From Methanobrevibacter sp. YE315 (GTDB lineage Archaea; Methanobacteriota; Methanobacteria; Methanobacteriales; Methanobacteriaceae), in the NCBI RefSeq assembly GCF_001548675.1, contig NZ_CP010834.1, forward strand, positions 1,523,501 through 1,587,500: a DNA stretch of 64,000 bases, read 5' to 3'. The notes under the pieces are model-generated. The model did no database searches and had not been told where the DNA came from. It was given only the letters and a program-made list of their open reading frames with translations. The translations under genes and the position numbers were made by a program. Every line of letters begins with the position of its first letter. The first letter of the stretch is position 1. Positions 45,729 through 54,140 of the stretch are shown here, piece by piece.

Positions 45729-46481
45729 ATGCCAACAAGATATATTGGAGACGGCTATTGGGAAATAGCTTCACGTCAAATGAGTATTGTAACAAGAGAA
45801 GAACAAGAGAAATTTAAAAATGCAAAAATTACAGTTATCGGCTGTGGCGGAATCGGTGGAGAAACAATAGAAATGCTTGCCAGAATGGGTGTGGGAGAAC
45901 TAGTTTTAGTAGACCAAGATGCATTCGATTTATCAAACTTAAATAGACAGACATTAGCGTCAATAACAGAATTGGGCCTTGACAAAAGTAGCGTAGCGGC
46001 AGAAAAAGTAAGATTAATCAATCCCTATGTCAAAACAACTACATTCAATGAGCATATAGATCAAAGAAACATTGAAAAAGTCATCAAAGATTCTGATATT
46101 GTAATAGATGCACTAGATAATGTTTTAACCAGAGTGATTGTATCAAGAAAAGCAGAAGAAAAAAGAATCCCATATATCCATGGTGCAATTCACGGAACCT
46201 TAGGGCAAATTAGCGTATTTTTACCAAATACTCCAAGTTATGAAGAAATGTTTAATTTACCTTCACTTGGAAAAGAGTTAAACGATGAAACAATCGAAGA
46301 ATTAAAAAATGTCACTTCAGGCGTTCCACCAGTAATCGGACCAACACCTAACTTAATTGGATGTCTTGAAGCTTTTGAAGCTTATAAAATTATAACTGGA
46401 ATTGGAAAAGTCACCGTAGCACCGAAGATTCTGACTTTTGATTTGTTAGACTTATCCACCTTCAGTTTTGATGAAATCTAA
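45729..46481 (+). CDS. ThiF/MoeB-like E1 adenylating enzyme
   Basis: This 250-residue protein has VIGCGGIGGETIEMLARMG (ATP loop), LVDQDAFDLSNLNRQ (metal Asp and adenylation Arg), DALDNVLTRV, and GPTPNLIGCLEAFEAYKIIT. These enzymes adenylate the C-terminal Gly of ThiS/MoaD-type proteins. The zinc-binding CxxC pairs of MoeB are absent, so it is a compact form. GGTGAAAAA precedes the ATG. It is divergent from the operon that ends with the ThiS-like gene and is the evident partner. Confidence 0.92.
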   Translation: MPTRYIGDGYWEIASRQMSIVTREEQEKFKNAKITVIGCGGIGGETIEMLARMGVGELVLVDQDAFDLSNLNRQTLASITELGLDKSSVAAEKVRLINPYVKTTTFNEHIDQRNIEKVIKDSDIVIDALDNVLTRVIVSRKAEEKRIPYIHGAIHGTLGQISVFLPNTPSYEEMFNLPSLGKELNDETIEELKNVTSGVPPVIGPTPNLIGCLEAFEAYKIITGIGKVTVAPKILTFDLLDLSTFSFDEI

Positions 46482-46509
46482 AAAGTGGATAAATTTAATT
46501 ATTTATCCA
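46481..46509 (-). terminator. Hairpin terminator between convergent thiF-like and fdhD genes
   Basis: TGGATAAAT (46486-46494) pairs with ATTTATCCA (46501-46509). On the minus strand CTTTTTAG follows. It overlaps the fdhD stop codon at 46499. Confidence 0.7.
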
Positions 46510-47329
46510 AATTTATCCTTTCGGGAGCAGTAAAAATCGTAAACCTGTTATCCCGAACAAAACCAACCATTGTGATGTTGCCCATTCGCGCCACATCAAT
46601 GCCTGACGATGCCGGTGCCGCATTTGATATGATTATCGGAATTCCAACGCGGATTACTTTAATCAGCATGTCAGCGGGCATCCTGCCACTATATGAAATA
46701 TAACATCTGGAAAAATCATACCCCTCTTTTGAAGCTGCACCAATCACCTTATCGACAGCAACATGACGACTTACATCCTCACGGATTATAATTTTATCCT
46801 CATATTTCAATTGGGCAACGTGGACTCCAGCTGTTTTCTGCCATATCCTTGCTTCGTCGGTTAGATGTTTGATATCCTTGATTATCTGTGTTGCATTGAT
46901 TGTAAAATCAGACACATTTGGTTCAATGCTTTTTAACTCGGATCTTATCCCTCCAGCATTGTCTGAGTTCACTCCCTGATATTCAAGTAATCTACATACA
47001 CAGGCATGTTCACAGTTTCCTTTTCTCTCCTGAACAATGCCCTCCTGTTCCCTATCCTCTTCAGGATTGTGTGTAAGTCTTGTTGAAACTAATACATTCG
47101 TACCATCAAGACTTATGGATTCAATATCAGAATAATCTTTAATTAATCCTTCACCCAAACAGTATCCTATGGCAAAATCCTCCAAATCCTTAGGATAAGT
47201 CGAAAACTTACGGGGAGGCAAATAATCAATGAACAAATATGTATACTCATCATCAACGCTATTTTCCTTTATTGTGAAATATTTACCATCCTTCCATTGA
47301 ATCACTTCAGTTTGTCTTAAAAAATCCAT
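46499..47329 (-). CDS. fdhD: Formate dehydrogenase accessory sulfurtransferase FdhD
   Basis: FdhD passes sulfur from a cysteine desulfurase to the Mo/W cofactor of formate dehydrogenase. The 276-residue protein shows PRKFSTYPKDLEDFAIGYCL, GNCEHACVCRLLEYQ (sulfur-carrying cysteines), KTAGVHVAQLKY, EDVSRHVAVDKVIGAA and ISNAAPASSGIDVA. GAGGTTG before the ATG at 47329 fixes the start. An operator candidate sits 24 bases upstream. It links the cluster to sulfur trafficking for molybdenum/tungsten enzymes. Confidence 0.93.
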   Translation of the reverse strand: MDFLRQTEVIQWKDGKYFTIKENSVDDEYTYLFIDYLPPRKFSTYPKDLEDFAIGYCLGEGLIKDYSDIESISLDGTNVLVSTRLTHNPEEDREQEGIVQERKGNCEHACVCRLLEYQGVNSDNAGGIRSELKSIEPNVSDFTINATQIIKDIKHLTDEARIWQKTAGVHVAQLKYEDKIIIREDVSRHVAVDKVIGAASKEGYDFSRCYISYSGRMPADMLIKVIRVGIPIIISNAAPASSGIDVARMGNITMVGFVRDNRFTIFTAPERINLDK

Positions 47330-47353
47330 TTTTACAACCTCAATAAAAAATAT

Positions 47354-47365
47354 TAACAATTGTTA
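47354..47365. promoter_or_regulatory. Palindromic operator candidate, copy 4
   Basis: TAACAATTGTTA followed by TATTT lies 24 bases before fdhD. It is identical to copy 1 at 41580 over 17 bases. Confidence 0.7.
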
Positions 47366-47374
47366 TATTTAAAT

Positions 47375-47410
47375 TTTAAAAAAAATAGTAGTTAAAATAG
47401 ATTTAACTAC
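47375..47410 (-). terminator. Hairpin terminator of the second substrate-binding-protein gene
   Basis: GTAGTTAAA (47388-47396) pairs with TTTAACTAC (47402-47410). A run of T follows on the minus strand. It separates this gene from fdhD. Confidence 0.7.
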
Positions 47411-48341
47411 CTTCCCAGAATATTTTATCTTGAGAAATCGGTTTCTTCAAGACGCCCAAATCGACTTCCAAATTCATAAAGTCCATAACATCCTGTTTAT
47501 ATTTATCATCTAAACCGGATATCAATGAAAATCCGGATAAAGCCTTTTTCTCAACTTCCACATCAGAAACTATATCCTTAGGCAAAAGGCCTGCAGCCTC
47601 ATCAGTATTATTGTTGATATAATCTGTTGCATTTTTATGGATTTCCAAAATAGTCTTGGTTTCATTTGTATGCTCATTTATAAACTTATCAGAAGCCACC
47701 ACTACACAACATGGATGATTTGGCAAGATTTCAGAAGAATCAACTAAAACATTAGCCCCGTTTTTCTCAGCAATTGATACATAAGGCTCAAAAGTAATCA
47801 TTCCATCAATCTTATCAGTTTTTAAAGCATCATTCATTGAAGGAACTTTCATGGCTGAAACTTTTACATCCTTAATATCCATTCCATTCTGTTTCAAGTA
47901 ATAAGTAAGCAACATGTGCTGAATTGAAGCTTCACCAGGTGTAGCTATTTTTTTACCCGCTAAATCGCTGACAGAACTGATGTCTGAGTTTTTAGCAACA
48001 ACAATTCCACTGCCTTCAGTTTGAGCAGCTGAAATTACCTTTACAGGAACACCTTTTTCGATTGATGATAACACCGGTGTGATTCCAACATAACCAACAT
48101 CAACATCACCACTAGCCATGGCAGTCATCAAGTCACCACCGTTGTTGAATTGGACTAACTTAGTGTTAATGCCGTTTTCTTGAAATTTGCCTTGTGCATC
48201 AGCAACAAAAAGTGCTGCATCATGATCTGACGGCAAATAACCTATTGTTACAGTATCGCTTCCCCCTCCCATAAGGAAAAATGCTCCAACAGCAACAATA
48301 GCTATAACTGCAATAATAATTCCAATAATTTTATTATCCAT
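47403..48341 (-). CDS. Substrate-binding protein, NitT/TauT (SsuA-like) family, copy 2
   Basis: This 312-residue paralogue of the protein at 40532 has near-identical blocks: IGYLPSDHDAALFVADAQG, FNNGGDLMTAMASGDVDVGY, GSGIVVAKNSDIS, GEASIQHMLLTYYL, MKVPSMNDALKTDK and ILPNHPCCVVVASDKF. It is anchored by one N-terminal hydrophobic segment (IIGIIIAVIAIVAVGAFFLM). GGTGATTTA precedes the start. Unlike copy 1 it lacks the TAACWATTGTTA site upstream, so it may be expressed under other conditions. No transport permease or ATPase is nearby. Confidence 0.9.
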   Translation of the reverse strand: MDNKIIGIIIAVIAIVAVGAFFLMGGGSDTVTIGYLPSDHDAALFVADAQGKFQENGINTKLVQFNNGGDLMTAMASGDVDVGYVGITPVLSSIEKGVPVKVISAAQTEGSGIVVAKNSDISSVSDLAGKKIATPGEASIQHMLLTYYLKQNGMDIKDVKVSAMKVPSMNDALKTDKIDGMITFEPYVSIAEKNGANVLVDSSEILPNHPCCVVVASDKFINEHTNETKTILEIHKNATDYINNNTDEAAGLLPKDIVSDVEVEKKALSGFSLISGLDDKYKQDVMDFMNLEVDLGVLKKPISQDKIFWEGS

Positions 48342-48390
48342 TAAATCACCAATTAATTATATATTACAAAATTAATTAAAGGTTTTGATT

Positions 48391-49005
48391 ATGGTAGCTG
48401 AAAAGATTGACCAATGTATGAAACCCCATGGCGATGAAGGAATTCAAACAATTGAAAACATGAATGAAAACCACAAGGAAATCTCTGAATTCGCTTTCAG
48501 CTTAGTGAATGTTAACAATGACGATGAAATATTGGATATCGGCTGCGGAGGAGGAGTCAATATTGAAAAATTCCTTAAGCTGACCTCCAAAAATGTGGAC
48601 GGCCTCGACTACTCTGAAGTTTCAGTGGGTGAAAGCATCAAAAGAAACAAGTCTGCAGTTGAAAGCGGAAGATGCAAAGTCATTCAAGCGGATGTCAGCG
48701 ATATGCCAATTGAAGATGAAAGCTATGACCTGGTTAGCGCTTTTGAAACAATCTATTTCTGGCCAGAGATTGGCGAAACATTCAAAGAAGTATATCGCAT
48801 AATAAGGCCTGGCGGACAGTTCCTGATTGGACAGGGAACAGACGGAAACCATCCCGACGATGAAAAATGGCTGGCAACAGTTGAAGGAATGAGCGTTTAT
48901 ACAGCACCCGAACTGGAGAAATATCTTCTCGATGCAGGTTTTAAAAGCGTTGAAAGCAACGTTAAAGAAAATGACTACATCATGGCCGTAATTGCACAAA
49001 AATAG
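48391..49005 (+). CDS. Class I SAM-dependent methyltransferase
   Basis: This 204-residue methyltransferase has ILDIGCGGGVNIEKFLKL (motif I), VDGLDYSEVSV (motif II), ADVSDMPIEDESYDLVSAF (motifs III-IV) and IIRPGGQFLIGQG, of the UbiE/Methyltransf_11 type. AAAGG lies 7 bases before the ATG at 48391. The TTG at 48385 is also open but less likely. It stands between the sulfur cluster and the NRPS group, and its substrate is unknown. Confidence 0.88.
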   Translation: MVAEKIDQCMKPHGDEGIQTIENMNENHKEISEFAFSLVNVNNDDEILDIGCGGGVNIEKFLKLTSKNVDGLDYSEVSVGESIKRNKSAVESGRCKVIQADVSDMPIEDESYDLVSAFETIYFWPEIGETFKEVYRIIRPGGQFLIGQGTDGNHPDDEKWLATVEGMSVYTAPELEKYLLDAGFKSVESNVKENDYIMAVIAQK

Positions 49006-49016
49006 GTATTGAAAGA

Positions 49017-49877
49017 TCAATCAATGAGTTTTAAAATTACATATCTTTCTAAGAAAATAAACAATACTTCGGCTTTCTGATTGTCCTCAATGAATTTGAT
49101 TTCACTGGCGCTTTTAACCCCGTCAATCAATGTATATGGACTATTTGCAACATAACCTATCTGCTCATCAGCCAAAAAGACACCTATTGCATCACTATCG
49201 TGCTCATTGTCCGGCTGCTTAACTAAATTCACTATAACTCCTTTTTCAAATGGTTCCAATCCCTTAAAAAAATTAGTTCCTGAAACAGTTATCAATACAT
49301 CCTCATTATCTTTTAAAAATTCCCTCTGGGTGGATATCTCATCAGCCTTTTCAAATTCGCCTTCAGCCTTCAGGTAATATATTCTTGTTTCAATGGGCTG
49401 GCCCAGGCTTTCAAATATTTCCGCTTTCAAAAACCAGTACTCGGATGCATCCTCATCATCAGGCAGACACTCCAAAGCTTCATCAATTAGACCCATAGCC
49501 TTTTCGTAATCCATATCCGGGAAAAATGTGATTTTGGCAAAATTGTATAAGGCATTCGCTTTATTTTTCCTTATAAAATCAGAATCATTGAGCCTTAAAG
49601 CATTATCAAAACATTTTACGGATTGTTCAAAATCGGATAAGCCGTTTAAAATAAGTCCTTTGACATTCCAATTCTCAAAATTCTTGGAATCATCTTTAAG
49701 AGCATCATCAATAAGGCTTAATGCCTCTTTTAACTTACCTTCTTCCTTTAATTTCAAGGCCTTATCAGACTTTGAGATTTCCTGTAACCTGAACGTGGTC
49801 TGAACGGTATTGCCTTCGATTGCATCCTGCGAATAATCCAAATAGTTCAGATCCTTATTGGGCTGATTTCCCATCAT
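49017..49877 (-). CDS. TPR protein with C-terminal HIRAN domain
   Basis: The protein has 286 residues. About four tetratricopeptide-like helical repeats fill residues 30-170 (LKEALSLIDDALKDDSKNFE, FEQSVKCFDNALRLNDSDF). Residues ~200-286 look like a HIRAN domain: TGTNFFKGLEP, VNLVKQPDNEHDSDAIGVF, DEQIGYVANSP. HIRAN domains bind 3' DNA ends or act in damage signalling. Combination with TPR is unusual. It follows the MATE gene by 13 bases on the same strand and may belong to the NRPS transcript. Confidence 0.78.
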   Translation of the reverse strand: MMGNQPNKDLNYLDYSQDAIEGNTVQTTFRLQEISKSDKALKLKEEGKLKEALSLIDDALKDDSKNFENWNVKGLILNGLSDFEQSVKCFDNALRLNDSDFIRKNKANALYNFAKITFFPDMDYEKAMGLIDEALECLPDDEDASEYWFLKAEIFESLGQPIETRIYYLKAEGEFEKADEISTQREFLKDNEDVLITVSGTNFFKGLEPFEKGVIVNLVKQPDNEHDSDAIGVFLADEQIGYVANSPYTLIDGVKSASEIKFIEDNQKAEVLFIFLERYVILKLID

Positions 49878-49890
49878 ATCACCAAAAATA

Positions 49891-51564
49891 TTAATTTGAA
49901 GGTGATTGCAACCATGTATAATACATTCCCATCAAATTATCCTGTTTAACATTATCCTTTTCAATAGTAGGCTGTTCTGCAATGCTTCTGATTCTAGCAA
50001 CGAAATCATCATCCTTTTTGATTTGTATTTCAAGACAGCCCTTCTTATTCTCTCCAGAACCATTAATGAATTCCAACATGTCTTTGATGATAACATCCAA
50101 ATCATCAATTACAGACTGATCTAAATTATTTTCCTCAATAAACTTAGCCATTTCACCTAAATCATCTTTACTGTATGTCTCATCGAAATTCACTATTTTA
50201 TTTACTTCATCTTCAACTTTTTCAACCAAAAAGAACCCTTCCAAATTAGGGGATTTTCTATCAATATACCAGTTAACGGCAATTATTCCAATTAATATCA
50301 GGAGTTCGCTAAGTGCAAATGAGACCCATAATGCATTAAGACCCATGAATGGAGCCAATATGTATGTCAGAATAATCAGCACAGCAAAACCATCCAGTAT
50401 ACTAAGTGAAATACTATAAATCTTTCTTCCTATAATTTGAGCATATGAAATGAACAATACGATTGTTCCTCTAAACAGGTATAATGCAGAAAATATTCTA
50501 AGCCCATTAACGGTCATGGCAGCTAAATTTGGTTCATAAACATTGAACATTGCCAATACTGCTTGCGGAAATAGTTCTAATAATAAAAAGAAAAGTATTG
50601 AAAAGACTATTTGAATTTTCATTCCCATATCCAAAATTGTTTTAATAGCATGAAAATCCTTTTGCCCATATAAAAATCCTACAATAGGTATTATAGTACT
50701 TACTAATCCAGAAACTATAATCCCAGTCATTGACATTGTTTGAATACAGACAGAAAAAGCAGTTACACCACTAATTCCTGCAAAAAATGAAGAAATATAA
50801 TTACCAAAAAATGTCTTAACTACAAATGACAGTTGTCCGATTGCAGAAGGCAACCCAATCAGGAATATTGGAATAAACAGACCCCAGTCAATATTGGAAA
50901 CTTTAGATGTTATGATGGATGCTTTTTTCATTTTGATTAACAAGATGATTATTATAGCACCTATAATATATCCAACAGTTGTAGCAAGGGCAGAGCCTTC
51001 AACACCCATTGAAAACCCACGAATAAATATGAAATCAAACATTAGGTTTATGATGTTGGAAACGGCAATAATCAATGTAGCATATTCCGGTTTTCCCGCA
51101 ACCGGCAGGAAATAGATGATTGATTGAGTTATAATTATAATGGGCGCACTTAAAAGCATTATCTTGACTAACAAATAATAATGCCCTCCATAATTGACGT
51201 TGCTGCTTAAAAAGTTAGAAACTTCCGTATTAAAAAAAACTGCCAATATAATGAAGATTAAAGAGACAACAACAGAATAAACTAAAGCAAGAGAAAAAAC
51301 TCCGCCGGCATTTTCCTTTTTTAATTCACCGATAAATGATGCATATTTAACACTGCCCCCAATTCCAACTACAATTGCAAACATTGCATATAAAAGCAAT
51401 ATGGGCATTGCTAGATTAAGCAATCCCAATGCATCATTTCCTAAAAGATTCGCCACTACAATCCCATCTACAAATTCGTTGAGTGAAATTGCAACGGCGG
51501 TCAATATTGAAGGAATTAAAAACTTCAGAAATATATTATTTAGATTTTTATTTTTGCTCATCAT
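49891..51564 (-). CDS. MATE family efflux protein with RsbW-like C-terminal domain
   Basis: The protein has 557 residues. Twelve membrane segments (residues ~10-440, NNIFLKFLIPSILTAVAISL) of the MepA/DinF-type MATE family are followed by a soluble tail from ~455. The tail (VDETYS-type start, KFIEENNLDQSVIDDLDVII, CLEIQIKKDDDFVARI) resembles the first half of an anti-sigma-factor/HATPase (RsbW) fold. The start overlaps the preceding ATP-grasp stop (ATGA). It is the likely exporter of the peptide made by the upstream NRPS. The regulatory role of the tail is inferred. Confidence 0.87.
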   Translation of the reverse strand: MMSKNKNLNNIFLKFLIPSILTAVAISLNEFVDGIVVANLLGNDALGLLNLAMPILLLYAMFAIVVGIGGSVKYASFIGELKKENAGGVFSLALVYSVVVSLIFIILAVFFNTEVSNFLSSNVNYGGHYYLLVKIMLLSAPIIIITQSIIYFLPVAGKPEYATLIIAVSNIINLMFDFIFIRGFSMGVEGSALATTVGYIIGAIIIILLIKMKKASIITSKVSNIDWGLFIPIFLIGLPSAIGQLSFVVKTFFGNYISSFFAGISGVTAFSVCIQTMSMTGIIVSGLVSTIIPIVGFLYGQKDFHAIKTILDMGMKIQIVFSILFFLLLELFPQAVLAMFNVYEPNLAAMTVNGLRIFSALYLFRGTIVLFISYAQIIGRKIYSISLSILDGFAVLIILTYILAPFMGLNALWVSFALSELLILIGIIAVNWYIDRKSPNLEGFFLVEKVEDEVNKIVNFDETYSKDDLGEMAKFIEENNLDQSVIDDLDVIIKDMLEFINGSGENKKGCLEIQIKKDDDFVARIRSIAEQPTIEKDNVKQDNLMGMYYTWLQSPSN

Positions 51565-52835
51565 TTTTTAATTGTAAATACTTTTTCTATATCCTCTTCT
51601 TCAATTTTCCGGATAACCTTAAGATCTTCCATTATTTTATCCTTGTTTCTGTTTGTCAGGTGAATTATGCCTCCTGATGTAGATAAATCAACAGTTTTTG
51701 GGTAAAATCTATTTTTTCCAAAATCAATGATTATATCTGCTGATTCCAATTGGCCCAAAACTTCTTCCATGTGGTTTTCAATGACAAAGCAGTCTTTAGG
51801 TACAATCAAATCTTTTTTGATATAATAGTAATCCCTTTTAAATTCTTTATTGAGTTTTTCATGGAATTCATCTAAGTCAAGGTATGCTTCAAGAGCAGCA
51901 CTTGCATGACTGTCTCCCCATGCCTTACGTTCCACAGAATAGACCTGCATTCCACCATTTACCCTGCCGTTTACTTCCATGAGGGCAGGTCCTTTCTCAT
52001 CCACTTTGTATTCTGCATGTATTGCTCCATATTCAATTCCAATGGCGGATATTACCTTTTTGTGATATTCCATAATTTCCTTAAACACAGGGTCATCATT
52101 ATCAACAGTTATTATGTATTCATATATTGGAGCTCCGCCTTCAAGTTCGATTTTCTTTTCTATATATCCAGTAACGATTCTGTTTACACCCTTGCATGAT
52201 ACGGAGTCAAGACCATACTCTTCACCGCCGATATATTCTTGTATAAGAATCTCATCGTTATCCAGCATGTGTATGTCTTTGTTGAGGTTTACTGCTTCAG
52301 CTATTTCTTCGTCGGTTTCACATATGCAAACTCCAACTGAAGCCTGACCAACACTAGGCCTTATGACTACCTTGGAACAGTCGGCTTCCAGCATGAATTC
52401 CTTTGCTTCTTCGAATGTTTTAATTGCTCTGCTTTTTATGTATCGTATGTTTGCCTTTTTAAGTGATTCCTGCATGCATCTCTTGTTCATCATTTTTTTA
52501 AAGAGGTTTGGATTATTGCATGGCAATCCTAATTCATAAGACATTTTATTCGCCCAAATGAGACCTACATCACAGCCAGGTATTATCAATATTGGATTGA
52601 GTTTTTTTATCATTTCAAATGTCTTTTCATAGCTTTCATCAGCAAAAAGAATATCAGGTTTTTTATCAGTCACTAATTCATACTGTGCATCATGCAAAAA
52701 CCTTTGCAGTTCCCTTTCTTCTTCCGGCTGGTATAATTCAACACAAACCGGATTATAGCCAAGCTCCCTAATTTCATGAATATAATTGACTCCAGATGAA
52801 ACGGCTTCTATAACCACAATATTTCCCTTTTCCAT
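51561..52835 (-). CDS. ATP-grasp ligase, paralogue 3 of 3
   Basis: This 424-residue ATP-grasp enzyme is of the amino-acid/dipeptide ligase (BacD-like) type: IVVIEAVSSGVNYIHEIREL (pre-ATP-grasp Rossmann), KKPDILFADESYEKTFEMIK, KVVIRPSVGQASVGVCICET (ATP-binding lysine and loop), LIQEYIGGEEYGLDSVSCKG, and GPALMEVNGRVNGGMQV (metal-binding Glu and Asn). GAGGTTTATATT supports the start. It is collinear with the two ligases upstream. It likely joins an amino acid or acid to the NRPS product; substrates unknown. Confidence 0.87.
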   Translation of the reverse strand: MEKGNIVVIEAVSSGVNYIHEIRELGYNPVCVELYQPEEERELQRFLHDAQYELVTDKKPDILFADESYEKTFEMIKKLNPILIIPGCDVGLIWANKMSYELGLPCNNPNLFKKMMNKRCMQESLKKANIRYIKSRAIKTFEEAKEFMLEADCSKVVIRPSVGQASVGVCICETDEEIAEAVNLNKDIHMLDNDEILIQEYIGGEEYGLDSVSCKGVNRIVTGYIEKKIELEGGAPIYEYIITVDNDDPVFKEIMEYHKKVISAIGIEYGAIHAEYKVDEKGPALMEVNGRVNGGMQVYSVERKAWGDSHASAALEAYLDLDEFHEKLNKEFKRDYYYIKKDLIVPKDCFVIENHMEEVLGQLESADIIIDFGKNRFYPKTVDLSTSGGIIHLTNRNKDKIMEDLKVIRKIEEEDIEKVFTIKK

Positions 52836-52847
52836 AATATAAACCTC

Positions 52848-54122
52848 TTATTTTTCAATCGTGAATATTTTTTCAATTTCTTCTTTTTCCATTCTCTGGA
52901 TAAAAGCAACATCTTCCATCAATTTATCCTTGTTTCCATGTGTTAGGTGAATTATGCCTCCGATGGTAGATAAATTTACAGTTTTTGGATAAAACCTATT
53001 GCCTCCAAATTCTATAGCCACATTAAATGATTCCAAATCCTTAAAAACATCATTTACATGAGATTCAAGAACAAAGCATTCTTTTGGCATGATTAGATAT
53101 TTTCTTACATAATAATTATTAATCTTTAATTCTTTATTTAATTTTTCATGGAATCTATCTGAATCCAAATACGCTTCAAGAGCCGCACACGCGTGACTTT
53201 CTCCCCAAGCCTTATCTTCAACCGAATATATCTGCATTCCGCCATTCACCCTGCAGTTTACTTCCATGAGCACAGGCCCTTTGCTGTCAAATTTGTATTC
53301 GGCATGTATCGCCCCATATTCAATTCCAATAGCTGGGATTACCTTTTTGTGATATTCCATAATCTCTTTAATATTAGGGTCATCTTCATCAACGCTTATT
53401 AAATAATCCCGTGTTGCAGCCTCACTTACATTTGGGACATTTTTATACTTATATCTTGCAATGGTTCTGTTGATGCCCTTGCATGAGACTGAATCAACAA
53501 CGTATTCTTCACCCTCAATATATTCCTGTATAATCATTTCATCATTATCAAACAGTTCAATGTCCTTGTTTAAATCTATTGCATGTTTTAACTCATCGTC
53601 ATTTTCGCATAAGCAAACTCCAACCGAAGCCTGACCGATGCTAGGCTTTATGATGACTTTAGAAAAATCATTTTCAGACATGAATTCCTTAGCTTCCTCA
53701 AATGATGTGATGGCTTTGCTTTTTATGTATCTCAAGTTTGATTTTTTAAGTGATTCCTGCATGCATCGCTTATTAGTCATTTTAATTAAAAGTTCTGGCT
53801 TGTTTCCAGGCAATCCCAATTCATATGCCATCTTATTTGCCCAAACAAGACCTGCATCAGAACCTGGAATTATTAATATTGGATCCAATTCTTTTATCAT
53901 TTCAAATGTCTTTTCATAGCTTTCATCGGCTGAAAGAATATCAGGATTCTTATCAGTTACCAGTGCATACTGCACATCATGCAAAAACCTTTGCATCTCT
54001 TTTTCCTCTTCACCACGATATAATTCAACGCAAACCGGATGATATCCTAACTTCTCTATTTCATGAATATAATTAATACCGGATGAAGTGGCTTCAATTA
54101 CCACAATATTCTTCTTTGCCAA
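52848..54122 (-). CDS. ATP-grasp ligase, paralogue 2 of 3
   Basis: This 424-residue copy is near-identical in layout to its neighbours: IVVIEATSSGINYIHEIEKL, KVIIKPSIGQASVGVCLCEN, MIIQEYIEGEEYVVDSVSCK, GPVLMEVNCRVNGGMQIYSV. It differs in the central loop (YKNVPNVSEAATRDYLISVD), where the other two have a Gly-Gly segment, suggesting a different acceptor. The start is a TTG at 54122 preceded by GAGGG. Gap to the next gene is 12 bases. Confidence 0.87.
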   Translation of the reverse strand: MAKKNIVVIEATSSGINYIHEIEKLGYHPVCVELYRGEEEKEMQRFLHDVQYALVTDKNPDILSADESYEKTFEMIKELDPILIIPGSDAGLVWANKMAYELGLPGNKPELLIKMTNKRCMQESLKKSNLRYIKSKAITSFEEAKEFMSENDFSKVIIKPSIGQASVGVCLCENDDELKHAIDLNKDIELFDNDEMIIQEYIEGEEYVVDSVSCKGINRTIARYKYKNVPNVSEAATRDYLISVDEDDPNIKEIMEYHKKVIPAIGIEYGAIHAEYKFDSKGPVLMEVNCRVNGGMQIYSVEDKAWGESHACAALEAYLDSDRFHEKLNKELKINNYYVRKYLIMPKECFVLESHVNDVFKDLESFNVAIEFGGNRFYPKTVNLSTIGGIIHLTHGNKDKLMEDVAFIQRMEKEEIEKIFTIEK

Positions 54123-54140
54123 TTATAACCCTCTATTTCA

